Under the pieces are notes generated by a model. That model was not told the DNA's origin. It ran no database searches and was given only the letters and a program-made list of their open reading frames with translations. Shown piece by piece: positions 35,335 to 43,652 of a stretch of DNA of 64,000 bases. Origin of the DNA: Paenibacillus nuruki (lineage in GTDB: Bacteria > Bacillota > Bacilli > Paenibacillales > Paenibacillaceae); assembly GCF_001721045.1 (NCBI RefSeq), contig NZ_MDER01000086.1, positions 248,001 to 312,000 of the forward strand, read 5' to 3'. The position numbers were made by a program, and so were the translations under genes. How positions within the stretch are numbered: the stretch's first letter is position 1; every line of letters starts with the position of its first letter.

Positions 35335-35688
35335 ATGTCAAAAGCAGATCGGTATCAACAGATCATTCAGCAAACTAGAATTCGATTTTTGGCGGATGCT
35401 TCTCTCAAAATGCAAGATTTACAACATCGCTTTGAAGATTATGATCACGGGCGATTGTCAGCAGATCATCGTACATTACCTGATGCGATTCATCGTCATG
35501 CCCATGCTATCAAAGGATTGGCACTTACGCTCTCGTACGAAGGTATCGATCATATCTGTGAAGAAATCCTTAACTTCATTCTATACCAACCAGATCATGT
35601 ATGGACAGCAGAAGATATCCAGTATTTACGCCAAATGGTAACTACGCTCGATGGATTATTAACAGAAGCTTCTTCTACGCAAGCATAA
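35335..35688 (+). CDS. Histidine phosphotransfer (Hpt) protein
   Basis: A 117-aa four-helix Hpt protein with the phosphoryl-accepting His in HAHAIKGLALTLSYEGI (near residue 57) and the usual helix after it (ICEEILNFILYQPD). GGAGGG lies 8 nt before the ATG. It is divergent from a CheY-like receiver. A hybrid kinase that ends in a receiver domain is encoded 7 kb away (26258-28579) and would need just such an Hpt to pass its phosphate on; this partnership is inference. Confidence 0.82.
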   Translation: MSKADRYQQIIQQTRIRFLADASLKMQDLQHRFEDYDHGRLSADHRTLPDAIHRHAHAIKGLALTLSYEGIDHICEEILNFILYQPDHVWTAEDIQYLRQMVTTLDGLLTEASSTQA

Positions 35689-35747
35689 GAGTAGTCTAGT
35701 GGCTCATACTCGTTCTTGGATTTGTTGTTTTTTCGTTGGATTTTAAA

Positions 35748-35777
35748 TTGGTCTCTCCCTCTAATTCCTGCTACAAT
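35748..35777 (+). promoter_or_regulatory. Promoter of the thymidine kinase gene
   Basis: TTGGTC (35748-35753), 18-bp spacer, TACAAT (35772-35777) with the extended -10 element TG-C. Confidence 0.65.
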
Positions 35778-35826
35778 AGATCACGCTGACAGAAAGAACG
35801 ATCTACAGAAAGGGGTATTATGACCA

Positions 35827-36399
35827 TTGGCACAGTTATTTTTTAAGCATGGTGCAATGAACAGTGGGAAGTCTATTGAGATTCTTAAAGTGGCCCACAA
35901 TTATGAGGAACAGGATAAACATGTTCTGATTTTTACATCTGCGCTAGATAATCGCGATGAGACCGGTTATGTATCTTCTCGCATTGGTGTACGTCGTCAA
36001 GCGATTGCTATTCACGATGATACGGATATCTACAGTATTGTCAAAAATTATTCCCCTAAGCCTTCATGTGTATTAATTGATGAATGCCAATTTATGAAAA
36101 AAGAAGCGATTTTGCAACTGGTACGCATCGTGGATGAATTAAGTATCCCTGTGATGGGTTTCGGTCTCAAAAACGATTTTCAAAATAATCTGTTCGAAGG
36201 TAGCCAGTATATGCTACTGTATGCGGATAAAATCGAAGAAATGAAAACGATCTGCTGGTTCTGTGAACGGAAAGCCATTATGAATCTGCGAGTCAAAGAT
36301 GGTAAACCTGTGTATACAGGCGAGCAAATTCAAATTGGTGGTAACGAAAGTTATTATCCGGTGTGTCGCAAATGCTACAATAATCCTCCGATTGAATAG
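35827..36399 (+). CDS. tdk: Thymidine kinase
   Basis: A 190-aa type II thymidine kinase for thymidine salvage: P-loop [10 protein letters not shown], Walker B LIDECQFM, substrate lasso region and the zinc-ribbon cysteines CWFC and CRKC. The only usable start is TTG 35827 because an in-frame stop (TGA) lies two codons upstream; the ribosome site AAAGGGG is unusually far (11 nt). An out-of-frame ATG at 35819 opens an eight-codon frame that overlaps the real start, which could reduce translation. A terminator follows. Confidence 0.94.
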   Translation: MAQLFFKHGAMNSGKSIEILKVAHNYEEQDKHVLIFTSALDNRDETGYVSSRIGVRRQAIAIHDDTDIYSIVKNYSPKPSCVLIDECQFMKKEAILQLVRIVDELSIPVMGFGLKNDFQNNLFEGSQYMLLYADKIEEMKTICWFCERKAIMNLRVKDGKPVYTGEQIQIGGNESYYPVCRKCYNNPPIE

Positions 36400-36430
36400 A
36401 GGAGTACAGATTAATTCCAGCAAGTTGATA

Positions 36431-36465
36431 AACGCCCACAGACATGATGTTTGTAGGCGTTTTTT
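36431..36465 (+). terminator. Terminator of tdk
   Basis: AACGCC / GGCGTT stem with imperfect inner pairing, followed by TTTTT. Confidence 0.7.
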
Positions 36466-36529
36466 GATTTATTGAGAAGCAAACCACTGTAAAGCACGCT
36501 TTTCTAATAGTAATAAGATTATTTAAGCA

Positions 36530-37801
36530 TCAGTTATTTGTATCTACCCACACTATCCCTCTACTCGTACTTCGCATATCCCGATACATTAACCATCCGA
36601 TCCATAGCAAAATAAAAATATGAATCCACACAACCACTATGCCAGAAAGTTGCGGAAGGTTGCTTGTGAGTACACCCCATAGATTATACGTAATCGTTAC
36701 ACTCAATACGCATGCGATCGCAATCCATTTACGATCCAGCATTGTCACCAACAAGATCAAGATTAACGCAGGAATACTGTAGCGTTCGTGAATTTCCGTA
36801 GGTAACATAAAAAAGGCAAAGGATATCCATGCACCGGCTTTGAGTAAAATAGCTGTTGTAATCGTACGGCATTTCCAGAGGTAGATACCTGTATAGATCA
36901 CAGCTAATAGCAACAATATAAATCCTAGATTACGTAATGAAATGATGTTCCAGAGCTTTGCTGTATCGCTTGTTGTTGGAACCGTACCTACGACATAAAA
37001 CCAGATATTGAGTGCATTCAATGTCACTTGAGTGTACAAGCCTACTGCACTCATATAAGCACTTCGGAACATCGCTTGTAATCCACCATAAGAAGCAAAA
37101 TAAATAATCACCCCTAGCACGGGAATCATAGCACCGATCGTCATACGAAGTAATGGTTTGCCATTTCGTTGCCATAGACATTTTAAGATATAAAATCCAA
37201 ACACAGGAGCAATCACAATCGCCTGCAATTTGGTTAACAGCGCCAGAGCAAATAGTATTCCTGACAAAATAGGCGACGCTAGAAAGGTTAATAAGGCTCC
37301 AGCCATCAACATCCCATTCAAAATATCCACTTGTCCCCAGATCGAGCTATTCACAATCAGTGCTGGATTCAGGACAAATAGACACAGTAGCCCCCAACGA
37401 ACAATCGCCTTTTCTTTCCCTAGCGACCAGCCAAATACAGCTATTCCTGCAACCAGATCCAGTACAATTAATAATGATTTGAAAGACAATTGACCCGCTT
37501 GGATCGTGATTCCAAATCCATGCAAAAGAGCAGCATAACCCTGCATAAATAACAAAAATAGTGGTGGGTAGTTAATATTGGGATCATGTATATAGACTGT
37601 ACCCAGCCCATATTGTCGTAAGGCATTCATCCATTGTACAAATAAATTCTGATCACTCATAAATCCAGCATAACGGCTTCCTAGCCATAACCTTAACCCT
37701 AGTCCTACTGACAGTAATAGCAAAAATAACAGCCATTCTATCCATAGAGACTTGGACAGACGTTGTTGCTTACGAGTGTTTCTATAGAGTCGATCTGTCA
37801 T
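36530..37801 (-). CDS. GT-C type membrane glycosyltransferase (Gpi18-like mannosyltransferase family)
   Basis: A 423-aa polytopic protein with about ten membrane helices. The first outside loop has the acidic SDQNLFVQWMNAL and the DPNINYPPLFLLFMQGY segment, and later NSSIWGQVDILNGM; both are typical of GT-C enzymes related to Gpi18/Alg6 that transfer sugars from lipid-linked donors outside the membrane. Start ATG 37801 follows AAGGAGG. It is transcribed alone. Acceptor (lipid, polymer or protein) is unknown. Confidence 0.8.
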   Translation of the reverse strand: MTDRLYRNTRKQQRLSKSLWIEWLLFLLLLSVGLGLRLWLGSRYAGFMSDQNLFVQWMNALRQYGLGTVYIHDPNINYPPLFLLFMQGYAALLHGFGITIQAGQLSFKSLLIVLDLVAGIAVFGWSLGKEKAIVRWGLLCLFVLNPALIVNSSIWGQVDILNGMLMAGALLTFLASPILSGILFALALLTKLQAIVIAPVFGFYILKCLWQRNGKPLLRMTIGAMIPVLGVIIYFASYGGLQAMFRSAYMSAVGLYTQVTLNALNIWFYVVGTVPTTSDTAKLWNIISLRNLGFILLLLAVIYTGIYLWKCRTITTAILLKAGAWISFAFFMLPTEIHERYSIPALILILLVTMLDRKWIAIACVLSVTITYNLWGVLTSNLPQLSGIVVVWIHIFILLWIGWLMYRDMRSTSRGIVWVDTNN

Positions 37802-38099
37802 CAGTCATACCTCCTTGTATCGTTACAAAAGTGGCAGACGTTGTTCCAAGAAAATAAGGCCATATGGATCGTCTCTACCTTATTAACAAACGTTGTTAGG
37901 CTCATTATACAAGCAAGCCTTTGCGGTTTGCGAATTTGTTATTCATATTCTTGACTTTGCGTGATACATAGCCGATTACACGAAATATTTGTTCCTATTT
38001 GCAAAGAAATCGGTATACTGGAAAATGTGCATCTTTTTACAAATTACGACGTAAAAAGGAATAGTCTAGCGATACATTATTCAAAAGGGAGTGAACGCT

Positions 38100-38585
38100 A
38101 TGTATTATCCTCTGCGATATATCGAATGGTCAGAGGCCAAACAAGCTGAAATCGGCGAAGTGCATCACATCCATTCGTTGTCGCAAGAAGAATTATTCGT
38201 ACATAAATTAGTGGATGCCGTAAAGTTAAATGATCGCATATGGGTTCATGTCTCTCATGAGTCTGTCGATCATGAGAAGCATACGATCTATCTGCGTCCA
38301 TTTGCAGAAGAATTACCGTCTACGTATCAGCGCAGTCTGGCGACCACGATCAGCGGGCAAAAAGATTATCCAAGCGGTCTGTCACCTGAATACTGGCTTT
38401 GGGATGGCAAAGCCTTTCAACGTCGTCATGCGATAGATTCCTATGTCGCTCCGCTTGATCTTGCTCTTCGCTTATTGGATCACTATTTGGTACAGCAAGA
38501 TATCACTTACGATATTTTGTACACCGTACTGGATGCAGATCGGCAGAAAGTGATGATTTTTTTAAGTGAGGTGAACGAATCATGA
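38100..38585 (+). CDS. Conserved protein of unknown function, first gene of the ATP-grasp operon
   Basis: A 161-aa soluble protein I do not recognise. It has no signal peptide or membrane helix; it is rich in Tyr, His and acidic residues, with a central WVHVSHESVDHEK stretch and a GLSPEYWLWDGKAFQRR motif. The ATG at 38100 follows AAAGGGAGTG; a GTG at 38091 overlaps it. It overlaps the next gene by 4 bp (ATGA), so it belongs to the same unit as the lipoprotein, the ATP-grasp ligase and the DUF350 protein. Its place resembles that of accessory genes in enterobacterial yjf clusters, but I see no sequence proof. Confidence 0.7.
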   Translation: MYYPLRYIEWSEAKQAEIGEVHHIHSLSQEELFVHKLVDAVKLNDRIWVHVSHESVDHEKHTIYLRPFAEELPSTYQRSLATTISGQKDYPSGLSPEYWLWDGKAFQRRHAIDSYVAPLDLALRLLDHYLVQQDITYDILYTVLDADRQKVMIFLSEVNES

Positions 38586-38812
38586 ATAATCGTACCAAAA
38601 TGATCGCTTTCTCGTTAATGCTTGCTGTTCCTGCAACCCTTTCTGGTTGTGGCAACGATTACGATGACGATTGTCAGTATGATCAGAACGGTAATGCGTA
38701 TAACTGTAATACCCACAGTAGCTATTACGGTGGCTCGTCCTATTCAAAAAAAAGTAGCTCCCATAGTGGCTTCGGCAGTGGTGGAGTTAGTGGTTTCTTT
38801 TCTGGAGGTTAA
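38582..38812 (+). CDS. Small Gly/Ser-rich lipoprotein, possible ligase substrate
   Basis: A 76-aa lipoprotein: signal peptide FSLMLAVPATLSGC with lipobox LSGC (Cys 23), an acidic part (NDYDDDCQYDQNGNAYNC) and a flexible Tyr/Ser/Gly tail that ends in FFSGG. It overlaps the preceding gene by 4 bp and the following ATP-grasp gene starts 4 bp after its stop. In Escherichia coli, YgiB/YjfM proteins with a Gly-rich tail accompany glutathionylspermidine-synthase-like YgiC/YjfC in the same way. The final GG codons also serve as the ribosome site of the next gene, so their conservation may have two reasons. Confidence 0.75.
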   Translation: MNNRTKMIAFSLMLAVPATLSGCGNDYDDDCQYDQNGNAYNCNTHSSYYGGSSYSKKSSSHSGFGSGGVSGFFSGG

Positions 38813-38816
38813 GTAG

Positions 38817-40169
38817 ATGCGACAGACACGCGCTATTCCCTATACACGAGCACAATTATTTACCCCTCGGATTGAACAACAGGTGCCGTATCATATGATG
38901 TATGAGAAACCTTACTGCTTAACAGCGCTCACGCTGTATAAAGATTACGAATTAGAACAATTACGAGTTGGTTCTGAAAATGTAGATCATCTGTATCGCA
39001 AAACATTACAGTTTGTACAAGAACATTTGCCAGATGAATATCTATTGCAACAATTAGGCATTCATCCTGCATTGATCGAAAGCGCAAGACAAGCTATTCC
39101 TATCGATGGATTTACTCGCTTAGATTGGATTATTAGCCCTCAAGGTAAGCTGAAATGTATCGAAAATAATACAGATACCCCAAGTGGTATACCTGAAGTT
39201 GCTTTTTTAGAACAGGAATTGTTGCATTATGCACCTGATCTACAACCTGCTTCAAGGCAGATGAATAATTGTATTCGTCAAATGTTCAAGCAAGCCGTTG
39301 ATTATTATGAACAGCAGGGATTGGGGAGAATCATCCATTTCACCAGTTACGACTGGCATGATGAAGATCGTGCAAATACGTTATATATGATGGAGCAGTG
39401 TCTAGCGCTAGGTATTGAAGCGAAGTATATCCCTTTGGAACAATTGAAGATTGTTCCTGGTGAAGGGCTGTATCATGATGTAGAACGTATTTCTATTCTA
39501 TATCGCTTGTATCCATTAGAGTATCTCGTCGAAGATCGGGAAGCTGATTCAGGTCGGCTGGTGGGTGAAGATTTATTGCAATTGGTGAACACCGGGAAGC
39601 TAGGTCTACTCAATCCAACGCAACATATTTTAACGCAAAGTAAAGGATTTATGGCTACGATCTGGTCGTTATATGAACGGAATGCACAGATGGCAGAATA
39701 TACGGGATTCACTTTATTTACAGCCCAAGAATGTGAATGGATTGAGCATTATTTATTACCGACGTATTTTACAGATCAAGTCTTTGTAGAACAACAGATT
39801 CCCTATGTGGTCAAAGGTTTTTTTGGACGTGAAGGGTTAGGTACACATCTGATCGAACAACCCGAACAACATTCGGTAGCTGTATCTGAATCCCCTATTA
39901 TTGATTCTAATGCTATACCTACAGAAGCCGAAGAGATTGCCGCTTATTATGAAGATCAACCCAAAATCTATCAACAATTGCACCCTATGGAACCTGTATC
40001 TGTCACAACGACTGAGGGAACATTTGATGGTTATTTGTTAACAGGTGCTTTTGTTATCGGTGGTCAGTTTGCAGGATTACTTCCTCGTATTGGAGGCAAA
40101 GTCACCGATAATCTGGCTTGCTACTGTGCAGCGGCTGTTGATCCATCTATATCAGATCGATCACACTAA
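38817..40169 (+). CDS. Glutathionylspermidine synthase-like ATP-grasp ligase (YgiC/YjfC family)
   Basis: A 450-aa protein of the ATP-grasp family related to the synthetase half of glutathionylspermidine synthase. Visible: FTRLDWIISPQGKLKCIENNTDTPSG (acidic metal/ATP site), LGIEAKYIPLEQLKI, ILYRLYPLEYL, and VKGFFGREGLG, the lysine and glycine loop of the ATP grasp; the end YLLTGAFVIGGQFAGLLPRIGGKVTDN is typical. There is no glutathione amidase domain. These enzymes form amide bonds; with the small lipoprotein next door the substrate may be a peptide rather than glutathione. Confidence 0.87.
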   Translation: MRQTRAIPYTRAQLFTPRIEQQVPYHMMYEKPYCLTALTLYKDYELEQLRVGSENVDHLYRKTLQFVQEHLPDEYLLQQLGIHPALIESARQAIPIDGFTRLDWIISPQGKLKCIENNTDTPSGIPEVAFLEQELLHYAPDLQPASRQMNNCIRQMFKQAVDYYEQQGLGRIIHFTSYDWHDEDRANTLYMMEQCLALGIEAKYIPLEQLKIVPGEGLYHDVERISILYRLYPLEYLVEDREADSGRLVGEDLLQLVNTGKLGLLNPTQHILTQSKGFMATIWSLYERNAQMAEYTGFTLFTAQECEWIEHYLLPTYFTDQVFVEQQIPYVVKGFFGREGLGTHLIEQPEQHSVAVSESPIIDSNAIPTEAEEIAAYYEDQPKIYQQLHPMEPVSVTTTEGTFDGYLLTGAFVIGGQFAGLLPRIGGKVTDNLACYCAAAVDPSISDRSH

Positions 40170-40201
40170 ATTCTACATTTAATTTTGAAGGAGGAAGTAC
40201 A

Positions 40202-40606
40202 GTGAAAAACTTTGGAACCGATTTATTGCATATCGGAATAGGATTAGTGATTTTATTTGCGATTCTGTTTGTCGGGTATTATATCTTCAGCTTATTGACA
40301 CGCTACAATGATAACCAGCAAATCGCTGAAGGCAACCAAGCGGCAGGCATGTATATGGGGAGTAAGTTATTAGGATTATGTATTATTGTAGGGTTAGTCT
40401 CGATTAACTCTGACGCATGGCTCGATGTATTGATCTGGTCAGGGATCGGTATTGTGATTCTTTGTCTGGTGTATCTGGTGTTCGATTGGGTTACACCACG
40501 CACTAAAGTCTGTGAACAGATCGAAAAAGGAAATATGGCTATTGCTCAACTGTTACGTTCATTAATTATCGGAATTTCTTTTGTAATTGGAACGTTTGTT
40601 ATGTAG
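40202..40606 (+). CDS. DUF350 membrane protein (YjfL-like)
   Basis: A 134-aa protein with four membrane helices and the DUF350 pattern repeated twice: YNDNQQIAEGNQAAGMYMGSKLLG and CEQIEKGNMAIAQLLRS. Start GTG 40202 follows AAGGAGGAAG. It closes the four-gene operon; DUF350 proteins regularly accompany YgiC/YjfC ligases and are thought to act with them at the membrane. A strong terminator follows. Confidence 0.87.
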   Translation: MKNFGTDLLHIGIGLVILFAILFVGYYIFSLLTRYNDNQQIAEGNQAAGMYMGSKLLGLCIIVGLVSINSDAWLDVLIWSGIGIVILCLVYLVFDWVTPRTKVCEQIEKGNMAIAQLLRSLIIGISFVIGTFVM

Positions 40607-40619
40607 ATCCATTCATTAT

Positions 40620-40674
40620 AAAAAAACAGCTTTCGTATCTGAAGAATATCCTCAGACCGAAAGCTGTTTTTTTT
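40620..40674. terminator. Bidirectional terminator after the DUF350 gene
   Basis: AAAAAACAGCTTTCG / CGAAAGCTGTTTTTT with an inner TCTGA / TCAGA hairpin. Confidence 0.85.
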
Positions 40675-40700
40675 CATTACTTATACGTTTACTACTTTAA

Positions 40701-42263
40701 TTAAGAAGCTGCTCCATAGGAACCGCTTTTGAATGTTGTAGGATCATACCATTTGTATCCTGCCGCTGGTGTTGCCCATGGTTCTGCTTGTGGTTCTGTA
40801 GAAGTAGCAGGTGTCTCGATCGGCAACAATGATGTTGGGCTATCTAAAGTTAGACCCGATACTTGGCTTAAGCTTGTATAGCTTTCTTTCACAGCCAACC
40901 ATCTTACAGTTTGTACCAACAACTTCGCATCATTCACTTCTTTGTATCCATCATAGGTTGTTTTTTTAGCGCCTGTTTCTTCACGTAGATATTTTGGAGA
41001 AGCATCTTCGACTGGTGAAGAATCACCGATAAATGCTGCTTTACCTGCTCCTACTTTAGAGATTGCTGCGTAAGGACCTTCTGCACGTCCACCGCCATTG
41101 TATACCCCTTGATCGACTGCATTGTTCCATTTAGATACAGAAGACGGTAAATATACAATTCCTTTAGCTTTGGTTGGATCTAAAATAGCTAGTGTAGAAC
41201 CCGCATGCATCGCTACTGAACTCACGCCTGATGTGATTCCGAATGCTTGGGAAGAAGCTACGATATCATTGGCATTCACATCACCTAGCGCGTTGTAACG
41301 GAAACGAATACCAAAGTTCGACCCTAACCAGTCCGAACCGCTTACACCTTGCATTGCTGGAGAAGCCGCTTCTTCAGCTGTCATGCCTTTAGTTGGGTTA
41401 CTGTAAGCACCACGACGGTAGCCATTGATCGCTTCAGATCCATCCCAACGGTTTTTGTTACGGTCTGCATTATAATGATCGGCAATAAAGAAAATACTAC
41501 CGCCACCTTTTACATATTGAAGCATTGCTGCTTGTTCTGTTGCTTTGAAAGGAACGTTAGGCTCAGCGATAACGAATACATCGTATCCTTTGATCTTATC
41601 ATAAGTAATCGCTTGCTCTCCAAATGTATAGGGTACTGGACGAGTAAGTGCATCTACTGTAAATCCGTCTGCTTTGAGTCCATTTGCAAAGTCAGAGAAT
41701 CCACCATCGATTACCCAATCTGCTGCACCTGCTGTTTGAGCATGCGTGTTATCAAACAATACTTTTTTACCTGTACCGTTAGGAAGAGGTGTATCTGTCC
41801 CTGGTTCTGTAGGAGGTGTAGTTGTGCCGCCATCTAAAGTAACAGATGATGGGCTTTTCACACCTGCAAAATTATTATATGCACCGGCTGTACCTGTAAC
41901 GACAATCGTTTTGCCAATTAGACTTGGATTGCTCTGTAAACCGAACTGTGAACGAAAAGCAGTACTCAATTGTACATCTAACAGCTTGCTTGTTGTACGT
42001 TCGCTGCTACTGTCTGCGATTAATACATTGAAATCATTTGCAAACGGGCTTGTAAAATCGCCTGTAGAAGCTCCTGAAGCATGTCCAACAACAATCCCTT
42101 TAACTGTAATTGTAGACCCGCCACTTTGAGCCTGAATCGCTTGAGCAACAGTTAATGTTGTTGCTGCTTCTGCTACCGGACGATATCCACCCAATAAAGA
42201 AATGAACATCAATAATGCTGTCAAAAGCACTATCGTTAACTGCTTCGTTACCACCTTATGCAT
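40701..42263 (-). CDS. Secreted protein with OB-like (DUF6359) and DUF4350/GldG-like domains
   Basis: A 520-aa exported protein. A signal peptide (IVLLTALLMFISLLGGYRPVAEA) is followed by an OB-type domain (TVAQAIQAQSGGSTITVKGIVVGH to about residue 150) like the one before surface nucleases, a Thr/Pro linker, and a large glutamine-amidotransferase-like domain (KVLFDNTHAQTAG, DVFVIAEPN, YVKGGGSIFFIADH, AAFIGDSSPV). The C-terminus ends in a short repeat-like YKWYDPTTFKSGSYG. The ATG at 42263 follows AAGGAGGAA. It probably acts in the cell wall; activity unknown, and a nucleic-acid or sugar ligand is possible. Confidence 0.75.
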   Translation of the reverse strand: MHKVVTKQLTIVLLTALLMFISLLGGYRPVAEAATTLTVAQAIQAQSGGSTITVKGIVVGHASGASTGDFTSPFANDFNVLIADSSSERTTSKLLDVQLSTAFRSQFGLQSNPSLIGKTIVVTGTAGAYNNFAGVKSPSSVTLDGGTTTPPTEPGTDTPLPNGTGKKVLFDNTHAQTAGAADWVIDGGFSDFANGLKADGFTVDALTRPVPYTFGEQAITYDKIKGYDVFVIAEPNVPFKATEQAAMLQYVKGGGSIFFIADHYNADRNKNRWDGSEAINGYRRGAYSNPTKGMTAEEAASPAMQGVSGSDWLGSNFGIRFRYNALGDVNANDIVASSQAFGITSGVSSVAMHAGSTLAILDPTKAKGIVYLPSSVSKWNNAVDQGVYNGGGRAEGPYAAISKVGAGKAAFIGDSSPVEDASPKYLREETGAKKTTYDGYKEVNDAKLLVQTVRWLAVKESYTSLSQVSGLTLDSPTSLLPIETPATSTEPQAEPWATPAAGYKWYDPTTFKSGSYGAAS

Positions 42264-42411
42264 ATAACAATTCCTCCTTTGATAGGTAGAGACAGAATGA
42301 CTCATTCTGATTCTCTTATTATCATAATTCTATTTTGTCTATCTAATTCCTCTTTTATGTAAATTTTTAATTAAAAGTAAATTTAAACATCCAGAACACT
42401 GTAAACATACT

Positions 42412-42447
42412 AAAAAATACGATCTCATCAACAATAAGAGATCGTAT
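42412..42447 (-). terminator. Terminator of the first diguanylate cyclase gene
   Basis: ATACGATCTC / GAGATCGTAT perfect stem followed by TTTTT on the minus strand. Confidence 0.8.
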
Positions 42448-42481
42448 ATCTATTTTGAATACTATAGGACTGGCTAGATTA

Positions 42482-43561
42482 TTAAAGTGAAGACTGTGCT
42501 AGACAGGAACGATTGCGCCCTTGCTGTTTGGCTTGATACAACGCTTGATCGGTCTTTTCTAACAATTCATCCCACATCAGTGCAGGATACATCCCAATGC
42601 CGATCGAGATGGTGATATGAATCATTTTGCCATTAGGTAATATAAATTTCTTCTTCTCCACATTGGTACGTAACGTCTCTGCAATCATTTTGGCTTCGGT
42701 TAATTGACAATATTCCAGCCAGACCGCAAATTCTTCTCCACCTTTGCGAGCACCATAATCGGTACTGCGAATACTTTGTTGAATTACATTAGCAAGCTGA
42801 AAAAGTACGGCATCCCCCGCAGGATGACCATACACATCATTCACTTTTTTAAAATGATCAATATCAATAAACAGTAGCGAATGTGCCATATCGGTTTCCT
42901 GATGTTGCAATTGCTCAAACTTCTTCTCAAAAGCTCTTGGATTATGCAATCCGGTCAAAAAGTCGAATTGAGCTTCTTTGCTGACTTTTTCAAACAATTC
43001 GTTATTTTTGCGCAGGGATCGAGTAAGCATAAAAATAAATAAAGTCGCCGCTGATTCCACGACAATAAAAACCAATACTTTATCAATTTCATTTCTTCCT
43101 AATACGATACATAAAGAAGCCGTAGCAATAATCGTCAGTGCAATGCCTGAATATAACCATTTTTTATAAAAAGTCATACTTCGCGAAAAAATCCATGAAG
43201 CGACAATACACAGCGTCGCCGCATTGATTAATCCTAATATTGCGCTTAACCCTATCGTTGGACTCAATATAATACGGGTGATCATGATCATAATCGTGGT
43301 GATAATCCCAGCTACACTGCCACCCATACTGATCGAAAGTACAATCGATATCTGGCGTAAATCCAGCAAAACATTATCTCCAACTGGAAAGGTGAATTGC
43401 ATCAATGTCGCTCCCAAGCAACCGAAAAAAAGTCCGATCCATTGACGCTTTATATAGGTACTTGTTTTGAAATGGGCATTCAAATAATTCAATAACATAC
43501 TTCCAAAAAAAGAAAATGTTGCTAGAATACAAAAATTCATAAATAAGTCTTTGAACAACAT
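42482..43561 (-). CDS. Membrane diguanylate cyclase (5TMR-LYT + GGDEF)
   Basis: A 359-aa protein that should make cyclic-di-GMP. Residues 1-185 form five to six membrane helices of the LytS/5TMR type (SMLLNYLNAHF, DNVLLDLRQISIVLSISMGG); the GGDEF domain follows with DFLTGLHNPRAFE, IDIDHFKKVND and active-site RKGGEEF. An RxxD product-inhibition site (RSTD) stands five residues before GGEEF. It is 91 bp downstream of a paralogue and closed by a terminator. Both look catalytically complete. Confidence 0.92.
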   Translation of the reverse strand: MLFKDLFMNFCILATFSFFGSMLLNYLNAHFKTSTYIKRQWIGLFFGCLGATLMQFTFPVGDNVLLDLRQISIVLSISMGGSVAGIITTIMIMITRIILSPTIGLSAILGLINAATLCIVASWIFSRSMTFYKKWLYSGIALTIIATASLCIVLGRNEIDKVLVFIVVESAATLFIFMLTRSLRKNNELFEKVSKEAQFDFLTGLHNPRAFEKKFEQLQHQETDMAHSLLFIDIDHFKKVNDVYGHPAGDAVLFQLANVIQQSIRSTDYGARKGGEEFAVWLEYCQLTEAKMIAETLRTNVEKKKFILPNGKMIHITISIGIGMYPALMWDELLEKTDQALYQAKQQGRNRSCLAQSSL

Positions 43562-43652
43562 TTGTTCACGTCCCTTTAACTACGAAAATAATAAGTATAT
43601 CTATATACATCGTCAGTCTAACGATTTTATTCAATAGTCCTTATTTATTATT

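Noticed and set aside
41349-41837. 162-codon plus-strand frame inside the secreted DUF6359 protein gene
   Set aside because: Antisense shadow with cysteine-rich, non-protein-like content and no start signal.
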